A model generated the notes under the pieces. It was not told where the DNA came from and made no database searches. It was given only the letters and a program-made list of their open reading frames with translations. From Physcia stellaris (taxonomy: Eukaryota; Ascomycota; Lecanoromycetes; Caliciales; Physciaceae), in contig JABSSW010000039.1 of assembly GCA_018902385.1 (NCBI GenBank), forward strand, positions 394,030 to 458,029: a stretch of DNA of 64,000 bases, read 5' to 3'. Of the stretch, positions 57,733 through 64,000 are shown one piece after another (within the stretch, counting starts at the first letter, position 1; every line of letters begins with the position of its first letter). The position numbers and the translations under genes are program-made.

Positions 57733-58678
57733 TCATTCGTTTTTTTTTCGAATTTCTATTGTGTAAATTTTCGTCGATTGATCGACATTTGATTTCGAAT
57801 CGTATTTCGAATTTGCAAATATCGTAATTGAATCGATTGCAAAAAAACGTTGTGCGATTATTTTATTTACGTCAAATTTTTTGTTTTTCAAATCAAACAT
57901 TTTCGTCTGTATTAATTTCGACGTTGATTTTTTCATTTTTGATACAAAATTGTTCGAATTGTACATTTCGTCGTATTCAATTATGAAAACATGTTGATTT
58001 TCGTTTTCGTTACAATTTTTTGTATCGTATGTGTAATACATTGCATTTATCGCAAATTGTTGAAAATTGAATGATATATTCGTTATTGTTGTTATTTGTG
58101 CAAATGATGTTGTTGAAACAAATGAATCAACAAATCGTTTCAATTTCATTTGAACAATTTTTTCGAATGTTATTGTCAATCAATCATTTCAACAAACGTG
58201 CGATTGCATATTTTAAACAATTCATTTCATTCATTGTACAATCGCGAAATATATATTTCGTTTTATCGTATCGTATGCAAATTTTATCATGTTTGTTTCG
58301 ACTATATTCGAAAATGTCGTTGATAATTCGATTGTAATAAATTCATCAAATAAATCAAAATGTTTGATTTTTTTGTTGTTGACGTATAATCAAAATTAAT
58401 TCAAACGAACGTCGTTCACGAAATTGTATTGTTTCATTGATTATTGCGACGAATACAATTGATTGTTGTTGATCACGTGAATTTTGCGACGAATATTTTG
58501 AATATTGTTGCAAAACTGAAATAAATTCTGTGTTAATAACATTCTGTATACGATTTTTGTTGATTATACGAATTGATAAACGTGCAAAACGAAATATAGT
58601 TGCAAAATTATTCAAATCGAATTTTAATTTGATCAATCGTATTTGAATATTTTTGATTTCGTTTGTTTGATAATACAT
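57733..58678 (-). pseudogene. Probable Gag region of the older element
   Basis: Two minus-strand frames (58678-58355 and 58179-57733) lie upstream of the RT fragments where Gag is expected. They are low in complexity and I see no decisive motif. The assignment rests on position and frame length only. Confidence 0.3.
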
Positions 58679-58700
58679 GTTCGATTTTCAAAAATTAATA

Positions 58701-60128
58701 ACGTGTAAAACTCAAAAGATGTGACATCAAAAATGTATAACAAAGACGATTGTATGACTAGACTAATAAATACAAAACTAATTATTTTTCAGATTTCTGT
58801 TCATATAATCAATCAATCTGTTCAATCGTACACACACTTCGAAATCTATTCGAAAATATGAATTTGTTGAATTCAATCGAGAATTTGATGTTGACGTGAT
58901 CAAATTGATCGTTTTCGTGATTTATCGAATTTCGATAATCGAATTGTTTGATATAATTTTATCGAAATTCGATTCGCAATATTTTGTTGATTTGAATTTT
59001 GAATGTTTTACATGCGTTTTTTTTTAGCATCGAAATTTCTTGAGATGATCAATATTTTTCGACATGTTTCGCAATAGAAATTGTTAAATTTGTGTAAATA
59101 TGTTTCTTTTTTGAAGTTTGAAAAATCGTTGTAATCGCGATTTTCGCATTCGTAAATCGTTGAATTGAAAAATCATTGTCATCGTGATTTTCGCATCTGA
59201 TTATTTTTCATTTCGATTTCTAGTTAGTCTGCGTTAAAAATCTGAAAATACATTTTTTTGAATAATTCAGAAAAAATATAATTTGATAATTTCACTATTT
59301 GTTGCTTTTAGAATCGAAAATTTGATTTCGTACAATTCACAATTTTCGATTTGATGATTGACAATTAATTGATTGACAGTAAATTCTAAATTCGAATCAT
59401 TTTTTTTCTTTTGTTTTTTTTTTCGTATATCAAATTCATGAGAAATTTAAACGCGAAAAACGTCGTTGTCGTGATCGCATTCGATATATCAAATTTCGAA
59501 AATTTTTTTGATTTTTTTTCTCATTTCATATTTTATTCGTCGTTCAATCAGATCGAACAACAATTTCTGAAAATATTTTTGACATTGTTCAGTTCTTCAT
59601 GCGTCGTAAATTTTAAACAGTAAATAGCATTGAATTACGTGTAAAAATTGAATTTTTTTGTCAACGATTTCATCGTGAAAATTACATTTATTTGATGTCG
59701 AACGCGTCGACGATTGATAATTTTGCTGACATCAGTTTTTTTCGAATTATTCATGTGAAATTTTCGAAACATATTTTTTAAATGTTTAATCATTGCAATT
59801 GACTTTCAGATACGTTTTTCGTAATTTTTTTATTGAATCAAATAATAAAACTTTGATTCATTGTATGATTTATTCGAAATTTGATTTTCTTTATAGATTT
59901 TGCTGTTCAGAATGATTTCAACTCAGAATTTTTCGTTCGTGAATTTTTCGTCATTTTCGATATTCGATTGATACGTGAATTTTAACGAAATTTTTTTTTT
60001 TTTTTAGATTTGATTTTTTTCAACAATGAAACGTGAAAAACGTCATGAATTCGTCAACGCTTGAATATTTCGAATTGATATGTTTAATTTTTTATTGTTT
60101 TAAATATTTTGAATGAATCGAAAAATTT
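58701..60128. other. AT-rich spacer between two elements
   Basis: No frame here matches a known domain with confidence. It should hold the 3' end of the upper gypsy element (integrase tail, possible chromodomain, LTR) and the 5' part of the older one, but mutation hides the limits. Confidence 0.35.
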
Positions 60129-60800
60129 TCATTCGAATTTTTTATTGCGTTTGATGCGAATGTTTTTGTCATTGACATTGACGTAATTTTTTACGTAAAA
60201 GCGTTTTATTTTTGTTTTTGCATTTTTGTATTTGATTTGTTGTTTTTGTGCGTATGTTAAATTGATTTTCAATATTTTCATCAATTCGATCAACTTTTCG
60301 ACATGTTTTTTCGCAAATTTTGATTTAATTTTGAAATTTGCAAATTTTTCGAAAAATATTTTCGAAATATATTTTTGCATTGTCACAAAAGACGACATTT
60401 GCGTTGACGCATGTTTATTGTTGTTGTAAACAAATTCAATCATCGACAATAATTTTACTCAATTATTTTGTTGAAAATTGACGTAAATTTTGAAATATTG
60501 TTTCATGATTGAATTTTGACGTTTCGTTTGATTATTTGTTTGCGAATGATAAATCGTGAATAATTTAAATTTGATTTTTAAAACATAACATAAAACGTCG
60601 TGATATTTCGAAATAAAAATCGATTTTTTGTCTGTTGTTATCGATGAGAAAAAATCATGAAATTTAATGATTTTTCGAATCAATATTTCGACGAAATTCT
60701 CTGCGATCACTGTTTTTTTGATCGAAATATAATGTGTCATTTTCGTCAAACGATTTACGACAACGAATATTGAATCGTACGTTGTTTCGTTTCATGTTTT
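60129..60800 (-). pseudogene. Integrase, inactivated
   Basis: The core reads VVVNRLTKMTHYIS (first catalytic Asp now Asn), SSITTDKKSIF (second Asp kept) and YHSQTNNQTKRQNS (catalytic Glu now Lys). The C-terminal part shows AEFxYNNSKHAST-like sequence as MIEFVYNNNKHAST and INLTYAQKQQ. Two of three DDE residues are lost by G-to-A changes. Confidence 0.8.
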
Positions 60801-61360
60801 GTTTTCAGATAAATTTGTCACGAAATTCATAATAATGTCAATTCATTTGAATTTCGATATAAAAAAAAACGATCATTTTTCGTATGATTTGTGACGAAAT
60901 GTTTTGTTTTTTTTGCAAATTGCACATGTTTTGCAATATTTTTTTATTTGTGTTCGCATGTTTGAATTATGTTGAAAATTTTTTTTTTTTTTTTCGTTCG
61001 ATCAATAATATTTTCGTCGTATTAATTTCAAAATGCGTTTTACATCGAAATGATTTGCGAAAAAATTGTCATGATTCGTTTTTATGACGTTTTTTTTCAA
61101 ATTCGATGAAACGTACAAACGATTTTCGTGTCACAATATTTTTTTTTCGTTTATTCAAAACGAGTGTGACTTTTCAAAAGTAATTAATTTTTGTTTCATT
61201 TGAATCGCACAAGAATTTTTTTTAACAATGAACGAATCAATTCGACAAAATTGTCAATGATTTTATCGTCGTATGTTGCATCATGTTCATGAATATGTTT
61301 TTGCGCAATCATTTCGTCGATCGACTCGAAAATCGTTGCATTATTCAATATTAATGTTTT

Positions 61361-61681
61361 TCATTCGTTGATAATCACGTTTGATGTATTTGAAACGTCA
61401 AAAAAATCATTCGAAAAATTGTTTTTTTCATTTTTTTCAAGAAATTCGCACGCGAAATTTTCATTTTCGTTGAATTTGAACATCGTTGTTTTGATTTCGT
61501 TCACATAAATCGAAAATTCGTTTGAATTCGTTTGTAAAAACTGTCGTAAACGCGTCAAAATTTGACGATTATTTTCAATTTCATTTTCGATAATCGTTAT
61601 GTGATCAAATCGTCTTGACAAATCGTTCGCAAAATTTTTATTGTCGAAACGATAATCGATGACAAAATTGTAACGTGACAA
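61361..61681 (-). pseudogene. RNase H C-terminal fragment
   Basis: The frame starts LSRYxFVIDYR-like (MSRYNFVIDYRFDNKNFANDLSRRFD), the standard end of gypsy RNase H (Y-x-P-G-K-x-N-x-A-D-x-LSRR), with Pro and Gly replaced by Phe and Asp/Asn. Confidence 0.75.
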
Positions 61682-62339
61682 TTTTTATGTTCATCGTATT
61701 TGTCGAAATAATAATTTTGTTGTAATCATGAAACGATTGAAATTTCGATAATTCGTCAAAACGAAAATTTGTTTTTTCGTTTTTTTCAAATAATGACGTC
61801 AATGTTTGAATGCGAAAACTATGATCAGAAATTTTTTGTCGTGAATTTCATAATTGCATTTCGCGAATATCATTTTTTTTTGAAAAATAAATTATCGAAT
61901 GTCAATGATCTTTGTCGTTTGATTGACAAAATATTTTTTTTATTGTTTTATTCGAAACGTCAATTTTCACACGAATGAATTTAGTCGAATCGAAATGTTA
62001 CAAAACAGAAATTTTCATAAACGTTTTGCGTAGTCGTTTGAATGATTCGAAGATTTCGAAAATCAAAAACTCGTTCGATAATCGTTCTTTATTGTGATTT
62101 TTATTTCGATTTCGCTTTTTTTTTCTTTTTGTGAAATTTTGTTGATTTCTTTAACATGAAAATTAAAAATAATGTCAATTTATTGAAGTTTTTGATAAAT
62201 CGTCTATAGAAATTACACAATTCGAAAAATTCGAAAATTTCGAACACGTTTTTAAATGCAAATCAATTTTGTATGATTTCGATTTTGTTTTGTTGCATTT
62301 GCATTTCTTTCGATGAAACGATAAAATTCAAAAACTCGA

Positions 62340-63025
62340 TATTATTTTTGAAAAATTTACACTTTTTCATGTTAAAAAAATTTGTGCTTTTTTAAACGAT
62401 TTAATATTCATTTGACGTTTTCGACGTGTTGTGTTTCGTTTTTGAAATAGATGATTATATCGTTCAAATAAACAATGACGAACAAATTTAATCGTTCGAT
62501 CAAAATCTTGTTGACGAAATTTTGAAACGTTGCAAATGCATTAATGAAATCGAAAAACATGACGATATATTCAAAATGTTCGTATCGTGTTTTGAACGTT
62601 GTTTTTCATTCGTTTTCTTTTTTAATACGAAGTCGATTGTAAATCGTTATCATGTCAAAATTTGTATATTTGCGAACTTTGTTTAAACGATTCAAACTTT
62701 CATCGATTAATGATAAAAAATATCTATTCTTGATCGTTAAAAAATTAAAATTTCTGTAATTTACGCACAATCGTAAAATTTCGTTCTTTTTTTTAACGAA
62801 CAGAATTGAAACGTTCGCAAAAAAAATGAAAAATTTGATAAATTCGTTTTTCAAATGTTTATTCAAATATGTTCGCAAAATTTTGAATTCGTTTTCGAAC
62901 AATGCGTAAATGAATTCATACGATGATTTTTTATTTAATTTTAAATTTATTGCGTGATCATCGAGTTCGTGATCAAATAATTCGTATGTTTTGTTTTCAT
63001 TTGTCATGTTAACGAATTCTTTCAA
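62340..63025 (-). pseudogene. Reverse transcriptase, inactivated
   Basis: The finger/palm region reads LRLCVNYRNFNFLTIKNRY, then after a stop FKTRYEHFEYIVM and VIVYLNDIIIY. The consensus is LRLCVDYRxLN...YLDDI, so the first catalytic Asp of the YLDD box is Asn. At least three stops interrupt the frame. Pro and Gly positions are nearly all changed, while Arg (CGN) and His (CAN) positions are kept. Confidence 0.85.
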
Positions 63026-63332
63026 AATTTCAAATAGAAAATTCTTGATATTTTTTTTTTCATTTTCGAAAAAGCAAAATCGATTTACGATCGTCGCTCG
63101 ATGTGTACGTCATTCAAATATTTTATTTTTCAAAAATCATTTGTACGAACATGACGAAAACATATTTTTTTCATTGAAAATTGCATTGATTAATTCTTTT
63201 GATTCGATTTTCTCGATACGATTCGTGATAAAAAAACGATTTTACAATCATTGATCACGATTCGATTTTGTCGATATTTCAATTTATATCGATTTCAGAT
63301 AATTGTATTCAGAACAAATCTAAAGTCATGTT

Positions 63333-63755
63333 TCAATCTAGATTTGTTTTTAAAAAATTATCGTTAAAAAAACGATTTACGTCGTTTTCATTCTGTATTT
63401 CGAATTGCACGAAATAGATTTCATAAATTTTGAATGAATGATTTTTTATGATCATTGTTTCGCAACTCGATACGTTGAATGATTTTAATTCGAGTCGTTT
63501 AGCAAATTTATGATTTATTAAATTGATTTTTGTTTTTGAATTCATAACGATTTCGAATTTCAATTTGTTTTTTTCGTCAAATGTTTTATTCATTTTGATT
63601 TTTGTTTTTTTGCATTTGATCATGCGAAATTTTTTATGACAACGTTTTGCGTTTTTGATTTCGATAATGCACGTATTGAATTCGTTCGAATTTAAATTCA
63701 TTCGATCATTTGTTATTGAATTTTCTTTTGTGTCGATTTGATTGAAAATTATCAA
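63333..63755 (-). pseudogene. Aspartic protease region, inactivated
   Basis: The frame contains FEIVMNSKTKINLINHKFAK, where gypsy proteases have a D-S-G catalytic triplet before a similar INLI strand; here it reads N-S-K. It lies just upstream of RT, as expected for a gag-pro-pol order. Confidence 0.65.
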
Positions 63756-64000
63756 ATCGATTATTTTTTTGATTTTGATTCATGAAAAATCTTTTCGAAT
63801 GAGCGAATATTCGATTTGATATTTTTACATTTTTTGATGTTACATTCAGATTTATCGCAATTTATGCAACGATCGTTGTTCACGATATTTTTGTATTCGA
63901 TCTTGATTCAACGTCATAATTTTCTGAACTTGATTGATTCACGATTAAAATTATCGAATTTGAATTTTTTATCATTTTTTCGATTCTTTCGTCGATTTTT

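Larger units (their letters stand above)
50570..58700 (-). mobile_element. Older mutated Ty3/gypsy element(s), minus strand
   Basis: Minus-strand frames in coordinate order from high to low resemble Gag (about 58.7-57.7 kb), possibly protease (about 57 kb), reverse transcriptase (55956-55483) and integrase (52332-51598), the gypsy gene order. All are broken by stops. A younger element (52905-54834) is inserted between the RT and integrase parts. Whether this is one element or two cannot be settled from sight, and its LTRs were not identified. Confidence 0.55.
46860..64000. other. AT-rich, hypermutated repeat block
   Basis: Apart from the island at about 48.9-50.5 kb, the whole stretch is visibly AT-rich. 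CC, GG, CT and AG dinucleotides are nearly absent in most lines, while CG, CA and TG are common. This is the mark of dense C-to-T mutation limited to C before a pyrimidine. Open frames here are relics or chance. Confidence 0.8.
60129..64000 (-). mobile_element. Ty3/gypsy retrotransposon, minus strand, continues past the window
   Basis: From high to low coordinates the minus strand reads a zinc-knuckle-like CX2CX4CX4C (about 63890-63840), protease (63755-63333), reverse transcriptase (63025-62340), RNase H (61681-61361) and integrase (about 60800-60129), the Ty3/gypsy order. Every domain has stops or loss of catalytic residues. Gag continues beyond base 64000. Confidence 0.8.

Overview
The window looks like nuclear DNA of a filamentous ascomycete (Pezizomycotina, possibly a Dothideomycete; I cannot name the species). 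The reasons are many short (about 46-67 nt) GT-AG introns, a reducing PKS-NRPS with its satellite genes, a Zn2Cys6 regulator, and an AT-rich block of C-to-T mutated LTR retrotransposons of the kind produced by fungal repeat-induced mutation.

Layout. (1) 0.7-6.9 kb: two ordinary genes, a low-complexity coiled-coil protein of unknown function and an HSP104/ClpB disaggregase with a heat-shock element upstream. (2) 8.0-42.4 kb: a secondary-metabolite cluster. A 4020-residue PKS-NRPS on the minus strand (KS-AT-DH-MT-KR-ACP-C-A-T-R, no ER) is followed by a trans-acting enoyl reductase, a Diels-Alderase, a Zn2Cys6 regulator, an alpha/beta-hydrolase, an SDR, a small lipocalin-like protein, two cytochrome P450s, a secreted berberine-bridge-type FAD oxidase and a Baeyer-Villiger-type flavin monooxygenase. 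PKS-NRPS with reductive release + trans-ER + hydrolase + Diels-Alderase + P450s + BBE oxidase + BVMO is the known cytochalasan gene set. The SDR and the lipocalin-like gene are extras. Many genes lie in divergent pairs sharing short promoters (ER/Diels-Alderase, hydrolase/SDR, lipocalin/P450-1). (3) 42.4-46.7 kb: a decayed SAT4/rhodopsin-type gene and an intact multi-pass membrane protein. (4) 46.7-64 kb: AT-rich, gene-poor retrotransposon land with at least three Ty3/gypsy-type elements, one interrupted by a complete small non-autonomous LTR element with a perfect 5-bp target duplication. One normal-composition island (about 48.9-50.5 kb) holds a small cysteine-rich secreted protein.

Expected chemistry, inferred from the families: the PKS with its trans-ER makes a methylated polyene chain, the NRPS module adds an amino acid, and the R domain, which keeps Tyr and Lys of the SDR triad, releases an aldehyde. 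The hydrolase homologue is linked to pyrrolinone formation, the Diels-Alderase closes the isoindolone/macrocycle, and the P450s, BBE oxidase and BVMO decorate it. Two tailoring genes carry lesions as given here: a GG in place of the AG splice acceptor in P450-2 and a one-base frameshift in the BVMO. The pathway may therefore be partly decayed, or the assembly has errors.

The most unusual observation is the mutation spectrum of the AT-rich block. C is lost almost only before C or T, while CpA and CpG are kept, unlike classical CpA-type RIP. Pairs of repeat copies in the window show this directly.
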